A program made the translations under genes and the position numbers. Shown in pieces: positions 36,123 through 45,385 of a stretch of 64,000 nucleotides of DNA. Numbering within the stretch: position 1 is the stretch's first letter; each line of letters begins with the position of its first letter. The notes under the pieces are model-generated. The model saw nothing but the letters and a program-made list of their open reading frames with translations. It made no database searches and was not told where the DNA came from. The stretch spans positions 1-64,000 of the forward strand of contig CAZTSI010000001.1 in the NCBI GenBank assembly GCA_964616755.1, given 5' to 3'. This DNA comes from CAYNFR01 sp964616755 (GTDB taxonomy: Bacteria > Bacteroidota > Bacteroidia > Chitinophagales > Saprospiraceae).

Positions 36123-38534
36123 ATGAAATGTATCTATTTTGCTTGGCTAATTATCCTATGGTCATCAATGATAAAAGCACAAGTGATCATAGTTGTTGAT
36201 CAGAAAAGCCAGCAAGCATTAGAAGGGGTGGTTTTGTTAGACAAAGCAAATCAGACATATGTCGTCACCAATGAAAAAGGTCAAGCTGATATCAGTCCCC
36301 TCCTTGCTGCTGAAGAAATCGAAATTAGGAGTCTTGGCTATAAAACAATGTTGACTAATGTGACAGAATTGCTGAAGCTTAAGAATAGAATAGCGCTTGA
36401 ACAGTCCATCTTAAATCTAGAAGATATTGTCATCTCCGCCACCCGATGGAGGCAAAGCTCTGGCAATGTTCCATCTAAAATCGTAACCATCACTCCTCAA
36501 GAAGTCGCTCTCCAAAACCCACAGACCGCTGCTGACTTGCTTGCCATATCTGGGCAGGTCTATGTACAAAAAAGTCAGCAAGGTGGTGGAAGTCCTATGA
36601 TACGCGGTTTTGCTACGAATAGGCTCATTTATACCATTGATGGCATTCGAATGAATACAGCAATTTTCAGAGGTGGCAATTTACAAAACGTGATTAATTT
36701 GGATCCCTTCGCTGTACAAAATTCTGAAGTTTTTTTTGGGCCTGGGTCAGTAATGTATGGGAGCGATGCCATCGGCGGAGTCATGAGCTTTCAGACACTA
36801 ACCGCCGAGCTATCCAAAGGAGACAAACCCCTAGTAACAGGTAAAGCCATTGCTAGATATTCCTCGACCAATAATGAAAAGACGGGTCACTTTGATGTTA
36901 ATCTAGGTTGGAAAAAATGGGCGATGGTCAGTAGTTTTAGTACGTGGGATTTTGATCACTTGAGACAAGGAAGCCATGGGCCAGATGATTATATAAAACC
37001 AATTCATGTGCAAAGAATCGACAATATCGATCGCATTATTACACAAGATGATCCTCTGTTACAAATTCCATCGGCTTATTCACAAATTAATATGATGCAT
37101 AAATTGCGCTTTAGCCCTAATGAGCATTGGGATATTCAATATGGATTTCACTTTTCACAAACCACGCCTTATGGGCGTTATGATCGGCACAATCGATTTA
37201 GCCGCGGCACATTGCGCTATGCAGAGTGGGATTATGGATCGCAACGGTGGATGATGAACAATCTGAGCGTAAACCATCGCAACGAGTCTGGTATCTATGA
37301 TGAGCTTTCCCTTCGCTTTGCACATCAGTCCTTTGGCGAGAGTAGAATAGATCGAACACTTAACGAGCCGATTCGCACCACACAGACAGAAGGTGTCGAG
37401 GCATATTCGATAAATCTGGATATGAAAAAATCCTTTAGCCCACGAAATACCTATCAATATGGATTCGAATATGTAATGAATGATGTACGCTCCGACGGCT
37501 TGCTGACGGACATTTCTACAGGGGCGAAAAGCCTAGGCCCTTCACGATATCCGCTAGCTACATGGAGTTCATTGGCGCTATTTATTAATCAACAATACAA
37601 ATTGTTAGAAAAGCTATCGCTGCAAAACGGAGTTCGACTCAACTACTATTCGCTTAATGCTGATTTTTCAAACAACAAATCCTTTTACCCATTTCCTTTC
37701 AGCTCGGCTTCGCTAGGAGGACCTTTTTTCTCCTTAAGTATAGGAGCTGTATATCGCCCTTCAGATAGCTGGATTATAAAGACCAACCTGAGTACTGCAT
37801 TTCGAGCTCCAAATGTGGATGACATTGGTAAAGTATTCGACTCTGAGCCAGGGGCGCTTACTGTACCAAATCCCGACTTAGCCGCAGAAGAAGCATTCAA
37901 TGTGGATATTAGTCTAGCCAAATTATTTGGAGAAGTAGCCAAGATTGATTTTAGTGCTTATTATACGGAGCTTGACAATGCCCTTGTACGTCGTAACTTT
38001 CAACTAAATGGCCAAAACAGCGTATTGTATCAAGGCGAATTAAGCCAAGTGCAAGCGGTTCAAAATGCCGCTGTTGCCAATGTTTATGGATTTCAACTCG
38101 GGGTAGAGTTAAATCTGGGCGGAGGAGTCAGCTTTTTGTCAGATTTGAATTATCAAGTCGGCGAAGAGGAGCTGGATGATGGCACGAAGAGTCCTTCAAG
38201 ACATGCAGCACCTTTGTTTGGCAATAGTCGCCTACGTTATAAAAAAAATGCCTTGACTATAGAACTCAATAGCTTTTATCAGGGAGGTCGGAGTTTTGAG
38301 CAGTTAGCACAGGAGGAAAGAAGTAAGGATGAAATTTACGCAAAAGATGTTGACGGAAATAATTTTGCCCCAGCTTGGTATACACTTAATCTAAAAGCGA
38401 TGTATGACTTGAGCAAACATTGGAGCATTAGCACGGGTATCGAAAACATCTCTGATCAACGGTATAGAATGTATAGTTCGGGTATTTCAGGTAGTGGTAG
38501 AAATTTCATTTTATCACTCACGGCGAGAATTTAA
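36123..38534 (+). CDS. TonB-dependent receptor, heme/hemoglobin type
   Basis: 803 aa. Signal peptide, carboxypeptidase-D-like N-terminal domain (about 20-95, ending ISATRWRQS), plug domain with SPMIRGFATNRLIYTIDGIR and INLDPFAVQNSEVFFGPGS, YGSDAIGGVMSFQT, and a long barrel ending GRNFILSLTARI. The plug sequence fits the TonB hemoglobin/transferrin/lactoferrin receptor group. In the barrel, FRAPNVDDIGKVFDSEPG matches the FRAP/NPNL-type heme receptor region. Heme or another iron chelate is the likely ligand; the family call is good and the exact ligand is not proven. Likely cotranscribed with the small membrane protein upstream. Confidence 0.9.
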   Translation: MKCIYFAWLIILWSSMIKAQVIIVVDQKSQQALEGVVLLDKANQTYVVTNEKGQADISPLLAAEEIEIRSLGYKTMLTNVTELLKLKNRIALEQSILNLEDIVISATRWRQSSGNVPSKIVTITPQEVALQNPQTAADLLAISGQVYVQKSQQGGGSPMIRGFATNRLIYTIDGIRMNTAIFRGGNLQNVINLDPFAVQNSEVFFGPGSVMYGSDAIGGVMSFQTLTAELSKGDKPLVTGKAIARYSSTNNEKTGHFDVNLGWKKWAMVSSFSTWDFDHLRQGSHGPDDYIKPIHVQRIDNIDRIITQDDPLLQIPSAYSQINMMHKLRFSPNEHWDIQYGFHFSQTTPYGRYDRHNRFSRGTLRYAEWDYGSQRWMMNNLSVNHRNESGIYDELSLRFAHQSFGESRIDRTLNEPIRTTQTEGVEAYSINLDMKKSFSPRNTYQYGFEYVMNDVRSDGLLTDISTGAKSLGPSRYPLATWSSLALFINQQYKLLEKLSLQNGVRLNYYSLNADFSNNKSFYPFPFSSASLGGPFFSLSIGAVYRPSDSWIIKTNLSTAFRAPNVDDIGKVFDSEPGALTVPNPDLAAEEAFNVDISLAKLFGEVAKIDFSAYYTELDNALVRRNFQLNGQNSVLYQGELSQVQAVQNAAVANVYGFQLGVELNLGGGVSFLSDLNYQVGEEELDDGTKSPSRHAAPLFGNSRLRYKKNALTIELNSFYQGGRSFEQLAQEERSKDEIYAKDVDGNNFAPAWYTLNLKAMYDLSKHWSISTGIENISDQRYRMYSSGISGSGRNFILSLTARI

Positions 38535-38696
38535 AAATGTCATATCGAGGAAATGGATAGGGCATGACCTTATAACTTTCGACGTTCCGGTAATCCTTTT
38601 ATTAGGCGGAGCGTAGCAAGCTAGATTGAGCTTAATAGAGAGAAATATTTTTCGCCACGTAGATATGCGATCCGTAATTTTGTGATCTATATCCGA

Positions 38697-39482
38697 TTAT
38701 ATCCTCTTGAGATATTGCCACCAAAAACAAGATAAGAGCACGCATAAGACCAAACCTTCTAAAGGTCTTGTCACATGATAGGTCACTTTAGGCGGCACCG
38801 TCGACCAAAATCCTGGCGGCCACGTACGCAATATATGGTACGGTCTATCGGCGTTAGGATAAATACTCAATAATCCAGAAACATGGGCGATTATGACAGC
38901 GATAATGATGAGAAACATCGAAATCGTAGCTGGTGAAGTTTTTATGTTGTACTCCTTCTCACCGCTGATACCTACTACTTTTAATAAAAGTAAGCCGAAA
39001 ACAACCCCTGTAATATTAGTGAGGATATCATTCAAATCGTAATAACTGGTATCTTTTGGGGCTAGATAAAAGTATTGATATCCTTCGTCTAGTATGCCCA
39101 TCATTGTGGCCACGACTAGCGTCTGTTGATAATTTTTGATCATGGCAAACAAGATAAAGGCCAATATAGCATACTGCGGAAAATGAATAACCTCTATGTT
39201 AATCACGAACAAATACTTAATGATCAGCCCTGCAAATAGGGTGTTAATAACAAGTCCCATGATATGCGTTATTGGGTATGTTCGTCGCGCCGAATGATAG
39301 CAGTAAAAGCCTGTAACCAAACAGAGAACGAGAAGCGAAGCCACGAGCACTCGTAGGTTATACTGATCTCTTGTTATACCCTTGAATACCACAGTATTCA
39401 GAAAAGTCCCAAATCGCTTATGCGGCAAGACCACAGCGATTAAATAGACCACTACCAATAGAAGATTTCCTAATCTTCGCAT
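38697..39482 (-). CDS. VanZ-like family membrane protein
   Basis: 261 aa from the ATG at 39482 (frame to 39509). About seven to eight membrane helices. The VanZ-like core is seen in HFPQYAILAFILFAM, then GILDEGYQYFYLAPKDTSYYDLNDI with the conserved acidic residues, and NITGVVFGLLLLK. The C-terminal half (about 190-261) is unusual for VanZ and carries GFWSTVPPKVTYHV in a non-membrane loop. VanZ itself confers low-level teicoplanin resistance, but most family members have no known role. It lies downstream of the duplicated membrane protein gene (142 bp away) on the same strand. Confidence 0.75.
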   Translation of the reverse strand: MRRLGNLLLVVVYLIAVVLPHKRFGTFLNTVVFKGITRDQYNLRVLVASLLVLCLVTGFYCYHSARRTYPITHIMGLVINTLFAGLIIKYLFVINIEVIHFPQYAILAFILFAMIKNYQQTLVVATMMGILDEGYQYFYLAPKDTSYYDLNDILTNITGVVFGLLLLKVVGISGEKEYNIKTSPATISMFLIIIAVIIAHVSGLLSIYPNADRPYHILRTWPPGFWSTVPPKVTYHVTRPLEGLVLCVLLSCFWWQYLKRI

Positions 39483-39624
39483 ACTCACCCACTCTATCAT
39501 ATGTCCCAACTTTTTTTAGTCCATTTATGAGTAAGATAGATATTATTAGAAAATGATCGGTGTATTGATGCCAATAGGAAAGTAGAAAAATAAGAACTTT
39601 AATAGATTGAACGCAATGGCGTCA

Positions 39625-40458
39625 TTAAAATGGTAATAATGTATCTGGTCTATCTGTTAAACCTAAAAAGAAACAAGCCAACACAAATACCCAGATACCA
39701 ATATAAGCGGGTACAAACTTTTTTCTAAACATGAGCATTTCTGGATGAGAGATTGGCTTTCCTTGAAACTTACCTCTCGGGCGATCTAAAAAGAAAAACG
39801 TCTTGTAGGTCTCAATGCTTGCTATCGTAAAACCAATACTACACATGGTGATCAACAATAAGTGAGATGTAAAGAGACTAGCTATAAAGGCAAAGAAATA
39901 AGCGACAGCTGGAGAACGAAAAAATTTGAATGTTTCGAAACCCTCTAAAGGAGCATCTTTCCATGCACCTCCAAACGCAGACACCCAACCAAATACCGAA
40001 CACGGAAGTAACAACAAAAAGGCTTTCGCTTGTAGATCAACATTTGCAAATGTAGTATGCAACCAAAGAATGCCTATAGTAATCAACAATAGTACGCATA
40101 TATACAAAAACCCAAACAAGAGTCTTGCAGGATAACTTTCAACTGGTTTTCCAAAAGCAGACAACTGCATGGGAATAAAATACTTGCTTTGATCTTCGCG
40201 TCTAATAAATGTCTTATACACTTCCATCGTGATACGCTCCAAACTATATGTAGCCCCAAATAAGAGAAACATATTGGCTGGATGCATCAAATCTAGCCCA
40301 AAATAATACGCCACTAATGGGCCAAATAATACACCAGCCATCACACTTCTCATGTATGTCGACCAAGTAAAGCCTTCGTGAGGAGCATCTTTGTACATTC
40401 CCCAAGTAGCATTATGTATTCCGACCATTAGGCCAACCAAAGCAGATAAAATTGTCAT
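39625..40458 (-). CDS. polytopic membrane protein with internal duplication, unknown family
   Basis: 277 aa from the ATG at 40458; a GTG two codons upstream (40464) is the only alternative. About six to eight membrane helices in two homologous halves. Each half has the motif KDAPxEGF (near residues 23 and 167) followed by membrane segments and ExYKTF (near 79 and 216), then a short charged loop. I do not recognise a family. The repeated motif pair suggests two-fold pseudosymmetry, as in many transporters and channels, but no substrate is indicated. A TATATTTG element 33 bp upstream gives it its own promoter. The C-terminus is a single helix and a short tail. Confidence 0.75.
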   Translation of the reverse strand: MTILSALVGLMVGIHNATWGMYKDAPHEGFTWSTYMRSVMAGVLFGPLVAYYFGLDLMHPANMFLLFGATYSLERITMEVYKTFIRREDQSKYFIPMQLSAFGKPVESYPARLLFGFLYICVLLLITIGILWLHTTFANVDLQAKAFLLLLPCSVFGWVSAFGGAWKDAPLEGFETFKFFRSPAVAYFFAFIASLFTSHLLLITMCSIGFTIASIETYKTFFFLDRPRGKFQGKPISHPEMLMFRKKFVPAYIGIWVFVLACFFLGLTDRPDTLLPF

Positions 40459-40490
40459 AAACACGGATTAGCTAAGATCGCAAATATAAG

Positions 40491-40498
40491 GTTTAGCA
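40491..40498 (-). promoter_or_regulatory. TAnnTTTG promoter element of the duplicated membrane protein gene
   Basis: TATATTTG on the minus strand, 33 bp before the ATG at 40458. The upstream TTTG element is not clear, so this is a partial match to the Bacteroidota promoter. Confidence 0.4.
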
Positions 40499-40508
40499 GT
40501 AGAAGTCA

Positions 40509-41468
40509 TCATAAACTTGCCGTGCGATACGCTTCCTCAACAGTAAAAAGATCTCGTTGAGCCATTCGCCAAGTATATAACGGAGCCTTATTATGTTGAA
40601 TCGCTTGAAAAAAGTCCGAAAACATCCCCTTAACCCCTTGGATATCACTTAGTCCTGGCCACATTAAGCGTGTTTTCTGACCTCTGACCAAAATAAAAAT
40701 GCCGTTTGTCTCAAACGTAATAGAACCTTCGGTACCAAATATTCTTGACAACCTCAAACCTTTGAACATGGTATCCACTTCCCAACTATAAAAAAGGTTA
40801 ATGATCAATCCCTCTTTAGTTCTAGAGGTGAGTTGCATACTTCGATCCAGGGACCGCTGAGGTATCGGGTTATGCCCTAAGAATGCCGTAGTCTCAAATC
40901 CCAAATTATTGATCAAACTAATCCAGTGAATCCCTCCTTCATAGAGAGCACCAAATCCAACGATGGCTTCATTTTCTCGCCAGTCATTTTTTGAAATTTG
41001 CATTTTGGTCGCATTAATGTTCATAAACAACGGCGTACCAATAAGCCCGGATGCTAACAAAGTTTGTAGTTTTGGCCTAAGCGGTTTATAATAGTAGTTT
41101 TCGGCAATCATAAGTTGCACCCCCTTAGTGTCCGCCAATGGCCCCAATACATCAAAGTCCTTTGATGATAAAAAGGGTGGTTTTTCAACAATGACATGTT
41201 TGCCTGCGTCAATGGCCTTTTTCGCTAATGCGAAATGGCTGTCAGGTGGTGTATTGATCATGAATATTTGATGCTCGGCTGCATCTATTGCATCATCATA
41301 GGATCCGTAGGCTTTGTATCCACGATATTTATCCTTATATGCTTCAGCTTTCTCTAATGATCTACTCGCAAAAGATAGATCCACACTCTTTTCTACTGAA
41401 CGAATGGACTTGACATGCTTCGCCGTTATATTGCCACAACCTAAAAAACAGAGTTTCAGTGTTTTGAT
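40509..41468 (-). CDS. Gfo/Idh/MocA family oxidoreductase without a canonical start codon
   Basis: 319 aa if translation begins at ATC 41468. The Rossmann motif LKLCFLGCGNITAKHV and the EKPPF catalytic-region motif (HVIVEKPPF) mark an NAD(P)-dependent sugar or cyclitol dehydrogenase, with the C-terminal domain present in full. The first ATG/GTG/TTG in frame is GTG at 41384, which would delete the whole nucleotide-binding motif. Upstream the frame is open back to the TAG stop of the GMC gene, with ATC AAA ACA CTG where relatives would have ATG AAA. Either ATC is used, or an ATG was lost by mutation or base-call error, or the stop is read through. Coupled to the GMC gene. Confidence 0.85.
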   Translation of the reverse strand: MKTLKLCFLGCGNITAKHVKSIRSVEKSVDLSFASRSLEKAEAYKDKYRGYKAYGSYDDAIDAAEHQIFMINTPPDSHFALAKKAIDAGKHVIVEKPPFLSSKDFDVLGPLADTKGVQLMIAENYYYKPLRPKLQTLLASGLIGTPLFMNINATKMQISKNDWRENEAIVGFGALYEGGIHWISLINNLGFETTAFLGHNPIPQRSLDRSMQLTSRTKEGLIINLFYSWEVDTMFKGLRLSRIFGTEGSITFETNGIFILVRGQKTRLMWPGLSDIQGVKGMFSDFFQAIQHNKAPLYTWRMAQRDLFTVEEAYRTASL

Positions 41469-41486
41469 ATTTAGTTTGGCGCAAAT

Positions 41487-43028
41487 CTAAGTGATGTTAT
41501 GCGAAGCACCAATTATTTCGCCCACCCGAAGCGCATTGGCACTAATCGTCAGTGAAGGGTTAACTGCCGCTGATGTTGGCATAAAACTCGCATCAACGAT
41601 ATAAAGATTATCTACTCCACGAAAACGACAATCAGCATCTAGCGGCGATGTTTGTGGATTAATACCCATCCGTATCGTGCCGGCGCTGTGCGAGAAAGTT
41701 CGGATGTCATGCACATAGCTCAATAAAGCCCCTGATTTTTTCATAATTCGCTTTCCAACCTTTACAAGCTCCTTAACTGCGCAAAGGTCTCTTTTAGAAT
41801 AAGCGTGCGACACTAAGGCTGGGCTCATATTGTACCTTTCCTTCCTAGTTTTATCTATGGTAATATAATTAGAAAATTGCGGCTGATCTTCGGCGATAGC
41901 TAATAAACCCGTCAACAAACTAATCCCATTTCTGGCAATCGGGCCGATGATTTTAGGGACTTCATTTTGCACAAGCCCAGGAGGGGGTGTTGGCACCTGT
42001 TGTAAACTGCCGATTTTATTTTTTGGAAACTCAATACTCTCATGTCCAAAATAGTAATCGAGTATGGCAAGCTCCTTGTGAAATCGCTTTTGCTTGTCTG
42101 GGGCAGAGGGGAAAATTCCAAAAATGATCGTGTTGGCATGTCGCATTAAGTATCGACCGATGTGCTTGCCCGCAGGATTGACGCGATCAAGTTCACTATT
42201 GAGGATGATATGAGGCGAGGCGAGCGCGCCGGCACTTACGATACACGTCTTTGCTGTTATTTTTTTGTAGTGACCACTAATTTTATCATAATAACTTAGG
42301 GAAGTAAATCGGCCATTAGATTGCTCAATATGACCGACCACAGCATTGGGGATTATTTGCAATTGCCCTTCGGACATCCCTCGCAACATCATAACATCTA
42401 GATCATTTTTTGCCTTAATGGCGCAAGCGAAAGTATCGCAAGTTATACACAATTGGCATAAAGGCCTCGTGCTATCGTCATAGTTGATGGCAAGCGGCAG
42501 ATGAAAAGGATGACATCCAATGGAGCTCGCTGCTGTAATTATTTTTTGACTGATATCAGCATAGTGTGGTGGTTTCTGTGGATAATCCGTAGAGCGACGC
42601 GGAGCGGTAGGATCCGCTCGATCATCGCCAGCGATATTGAGAAGGGATTCTGCCTCTGAATAAAATGTTTCTAGCGTGTCATATGATATCGGCCATTCTG
42701 CGCCTGAGTCTGCCACTATGTCATTGGGAGGCCTAAAATCATTTTCTCTAAACCGAAAAGATACACCACCATAAAACAAGGATGGTCCACCTACAGCAGC
42801 ATAGACGCCCATTCGTGGTTTATTCCCTCCCATCAATATCTCGTATGGCAGCGATTTGTCATATTGCGGGGTCATGTCAACAGAGGCATTATTGGCCCAA
42901 TTATGTGGGCCTCTTTTGACCCAATCTCCTCTTTCTAAAATGATTACTCTTAATCCTGCATCCACAATTTTTTTGGCGGCCATAGTACCTCCAAATCCAC
43001 TTCCTATAATGACAACATCAGCATCCAT
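41487..43028 (-). CDS. GMC family FAD-dependent oxidoreductase
   Basis: 513 aa. N-terminal FAD-binding VVIIGSGFGGTMAAKKI, GGPSLFYGGVSFRFR, and the C-terminal GMC catalytic region SHSAGTIRMG and VNPSLTISANALR. Family role: oxidises alcohols or sugars. A cysteine cluster CQLCITCDTFAC (near residue 195) is typical of the bacterial subgroup to which I would assign this protein and might bind metal or an Fe-S centre. No signal peptide. It ends TAG in the same frame as the Gfo/Idh gene that follows, so the two act together, perhaps on one sugar or cyclitol. A single ATG start at 43028. Confidence 0.9.
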   Translation of the reverse strand: MDADVVIIGSGFGGTMAAKKIVDAGLRVIILERGDWVKRGPHNWANNASVDMTPQYDKSLPYEILMGGNKPRMGVYAAVGGPSLFYGGVSFRFRENDFRPPNDIVADSGAEWPISYDTLETFYSEAESLLNIAGDDRADPTAPRRSTDYPQKPPHYADISQKIITAASSIGCHPFHLPLAINYDDSTRPLCQLCITCDTFACAIKAKNDLDVMMLRGMSEGQLQIIPNAVVGHIEQSNGRFTSLSYYDKISGHYKKITAKTCIVSAGALASPHIILNSELDRVNPAGKHIGRYLMRHANTIIFGIFPSAPDKQKRFHKELAILDYYFGHESIEFPKNKIGSLQQVPTPPPGLVQNEVPKIIGPIARNGISLLTGLLAIAEDQPQFSNYITIDKTRKERYNMSPALVSHAYSKRDLCAVKELVKVGKRIMKKSGALLSYVHDIRTFSHSAGTIRMGINPQTSPLDADCRFRGVDNLYIVDASFMPTSAAVNPSLTISANALRVGEIIGASHNIT

Positions 43029-43377
43029 TCTTTTCTACATTTCTTCGTCCTATTTTCGTGCTTTGTTCTGCTGCTATTTTACCAGCTATGACAGCATGAC
43101 TCCGAACTCTCACATTAGTTTGGCTAAATATAGAGTAATAATTGGAAACGCCCTTGAAAAGCAAAAGCCTATACTATCTCCTTCTACATTGAAAAATTTA
43201 TATCGTTTGCCATTGAGATCAGAGTGAGATTTCAAAAAATGACGTGATTTGAAAATCTCAATCACTTCTGACGTTGCTAAAAAAATCCATACCAATGAGG
43301 TATCTATCAACAAAGATGGCTGACCCATAAAAGGTCAGCCATTATTTATTATATAGTTAATAACGGTCTTACTTCCC
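43029..43377. other. intergenic region between nqrF and the GMC gene
   Basis: About 350 bp with no supported gene. Small frames on both strands lack protein-like features. It contains a perfect 10-bp-stem hairpin near nqrF (43316-43342) and presumably the GMC promoter. Confidence 0.5.
43316..43342 (-). terminator. hairpin downstream of nqrF, probable transcription terminator
   Basis: Perfect 10-bp inverted repeat ATGGCTGACC / GGTCAGCCAT with a 7-nt loop, 36 bp beyond the nqrF stop. The stem is the strongest in the window. The T-run after it on the minus strand is poor, while the plus-strand side is followed by a TATTTATT stretch, so it may also act in that direction. Confidence 0.65.
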
Positions 43378-44715
43378 TTATCCGCCAAAATCATCGAAAG
43401 CAATATTGCTCTCCGGCACACCTAATTTGTCTAATGTACTAATGACAGAAGAATTCATCGCTGGAGGGCCACAGAAGTAGTACTCTATCTCCTCTGGTTC
43501 AGGGTGGTTTTTTAGATATTGCTCATAACATACTTGCATGATGTATCCCTTGAATCCATCCCCTGGATCTTCACATGAAGATTTTACTTTCCAGTTATCT
43601 TCTTCTAGAGGGTTGTCTAATGCTACGTAAAATTTAAAATTTGGAAACTGGCGTTCAATCTCTCTAAACTGTTCGATATAAAATAACTCTCGCTTGGTAC
43701 GTCCCCCGTACCAAAAAGATACCTTACGATCGGTGGTTTTAAGCGTATGAAATAAGTGGAATAAATGTGATCTCAACGGTGCCATACCTGCTCCACCACC
43801 GATATACACCATTTCATTCTTAGTCTCTTTGATAAAGAACTCACCATAAGGGCCCGAAATCGTACACTTATCTCCCGGCTTAAGATTAAACACGTAAGAA
43901 GAACAAACTCCAGGATTCACATCCATCCAGCCATTCTTAGCTCGGTCCCACGGCGGAGTAGCAATACGAATATTAAGCATCACGATATTGCCTTCCGCGG
44001 GGTGATTGGCCATAGAGTAGGCTCTAAATTGCGGCTCCTCATTTTTCATTTTAAGACTCCACAGATTATAATTGTCCCACTCAGATTGAAATTTATCTGG
44101 CGTTTCATGAAACTCTGGATGGGCAGTTATGTCCATGTTTTTGAAATCTACCTCTATTTGCGGCACATCAATTTGTATATATCCCCCAGATTGAAAATCT
44201 AATGTTTCACCATCGGGCAATTTTACCACGAATTCCTTGATAAATGAAGCAACATTATTATTAGAGACAACTTCGCACTCCCATTTTTTTATGCCAAAGA
44301 CTTCTTCTGGCACCCTAACCTCCATATCTTCTCTTACCTTCACTTGACACGCTAGCCGCTTGTGTTCTGCGGCTTCTTTACGCGACAAGTGGTTCATTTC
44401 CGTAGGCAAGACATCGCCCCCGCCTGAGTCCACATGGCATTCGCACATGGCGCATGTACCACCACCACCGCATGCTGATGGTAAAAAGACATTCCTGTCA
44501 GACAATGCAGATAGAAGGGAGGTGCCTGGTTTTACCAACAAGGGATGATCCCTGTCACCATTGATCACAATTTTCACATCACCCTGAGGCACTAACCGCT
44601 TATTGGCATAAAGCAAGATATAAGCGAGCGCCATAATAATACCAGTAAACACAATGAGTGCATAAATGATCGTCTGTATATCTAGCGCTAGTATGAACAT
44701 ATTAAATAGTGTCAT
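43378..44715 (-). CDS. nqrF: Na+-translocating NADH:quinone reductase subunit F
   Basis: 445 aa. Entry point for electrons from NADH into the sodium pump. One N-terminal membrane helix (about residues 14-36), a 2Fe-2S ferredoxin domain (CGGGGTCAMCECHV, with the fourth Cys in KRLACQV), then a ferredoxin-reductase FAD domain (RAYSMANHP) and the NADH-binding domain (GGGAGMAPLRSH; YFCGPPAMN), ending with an aromatic DDFGG tail. Last gene of nqrABCDEF, 29 bp after nqrE, followed by a hairpin terminator. Full length for the family. Confidence 0.97.
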   Translation of the reverse strand: MTLFNMFILALDIQTIIYALIVFTGIIMALAYILLYANKRLVPQGDVKIVINGDRDHPLLVKPGTSLLSALSDRNVFLPSACGGGGTCAMCECHVDSGGGDVLPTEMNHLSRKEAAEHKRLACQVKVREDMEVRVPEEVFGIKKWECEVVSNNNVASFIKEFVVKLPDGETLDFQSGGYIQIDVPQIEVDFKNMDITAHPEFHETPDKFQSEWDNYNLWSLKMKNEEPQFRAYSMANHPAEGNIVMLNIRIATPPWDRAKNGWMDVNPGVCSSYVFNLKPGDKCTISGPYGEFFIKETKNEMVYIGGGAGMAPLRSHLFHLFHTLKTTDRKVSFWYGGRTKRELFYIEQFREIERQFPNFKFYVALDNPLEEDNWKVKSSCEDPGDGFKGYIMQVCYEQYLKNHPEPEEIEYYFCGPPAMNSSVISTLDKLGVPESNIAFDDFGG

Positions 44716-44744
44716 TTTACCTTGATTTCTTCTTTAAACGAAAT

Positions 44745-45353
44745 TTACTTACCACTTAAGGCCGCAGGATCTATACCAAGTAGACTCAAAAAAGCCATAC
44801 CCATAAGTCCTGTCAACAAAAAGGCCATGCCTAATCCTCTCATCGGAGCAGGGACTGCCGAATATTTCATCTTCTCTCGTATCGCAGCTAAGGCAACAAT
44901 GGCTAAAAACCAACCAAACCCTCCACCTAAACCAAAAGCTACTGATTCACCGAACGTATATTCGCGCGACACCATAAAAAGCGAACCACCTAAGATCGCG
45001 CAATTCACTGTAATGAGAGGCAAGAATATCCCTAAAGAATTGTACAATGCTGGTGAAAATTTCTCTATGATCATCTCCACTAACTGCACCATTGATGCTA
45101 TAATAGCTATGAACAATATGAATCGCAAAAAGGTCAAATCTAGTCCAAAAAGCCCCCCTTCAGAAAGTAAGTAGGTATTAATCAACCAATTGATAGGCAT
45201 CGTGATCCCCAATACAAATATGACGGCGAGACCTAGACCAAATGCAGTCTTTACTGTCTTAGATACCGCCAAAAAGGAGCACATACCTAAGAAATAAGAT
45301 AGAATCAGGTTTTCTATAAAGGCCGCTTTTATGAATACATTTATTAAATCCAT
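44745..45353 (-). CDS. nqrE: Na+-translocating NADH:quinone reductase subunit E
   Basis: 202 aa, six-helix integral membrane subunit homologous to NqrD. Typical segments are FIENLILSYFLGMCSFLAVSK (shown as a region near residues 13-33), FGLGLAVIFVLGITMPINW and NCAILGGSLFMV; the conserved cysteines in helices 1 and 4 that help hold an Fe centre with NqrD are present (LGMCSF; VNCAILGG). Starts 32 bp after nqrD; ATG at 45353. Confidence 0.96.
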   Translation of the reverse strand: MDLINVFIKAAFIENLILSYFLGMCSFLAVSKTVKTAFGLGLAVIFVLGITMPINWLINTYLLSEGGLFGLDLTFLRFILFIAIIASMVQLVEMIIEKFSPALYNSLGIFLPLITVNCAILGGSLFMVSREYTFGESVAFGLGGGFGWFLAIVALAAIREKMKYSAVPAPMRGLGMAFLLTGLMGMAFLSLLGIDPAALSGK

Positions 45354-45385
45354 GATTGTTTCTTTGCGTTATATGTTATTGGAGA

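Noticed and set aside
43110..43328. 72-codon minus-strand frame between nqrF and the GMC gene
   Set aside because: It overlaps the terminator hairpin and has no motif or promoter.
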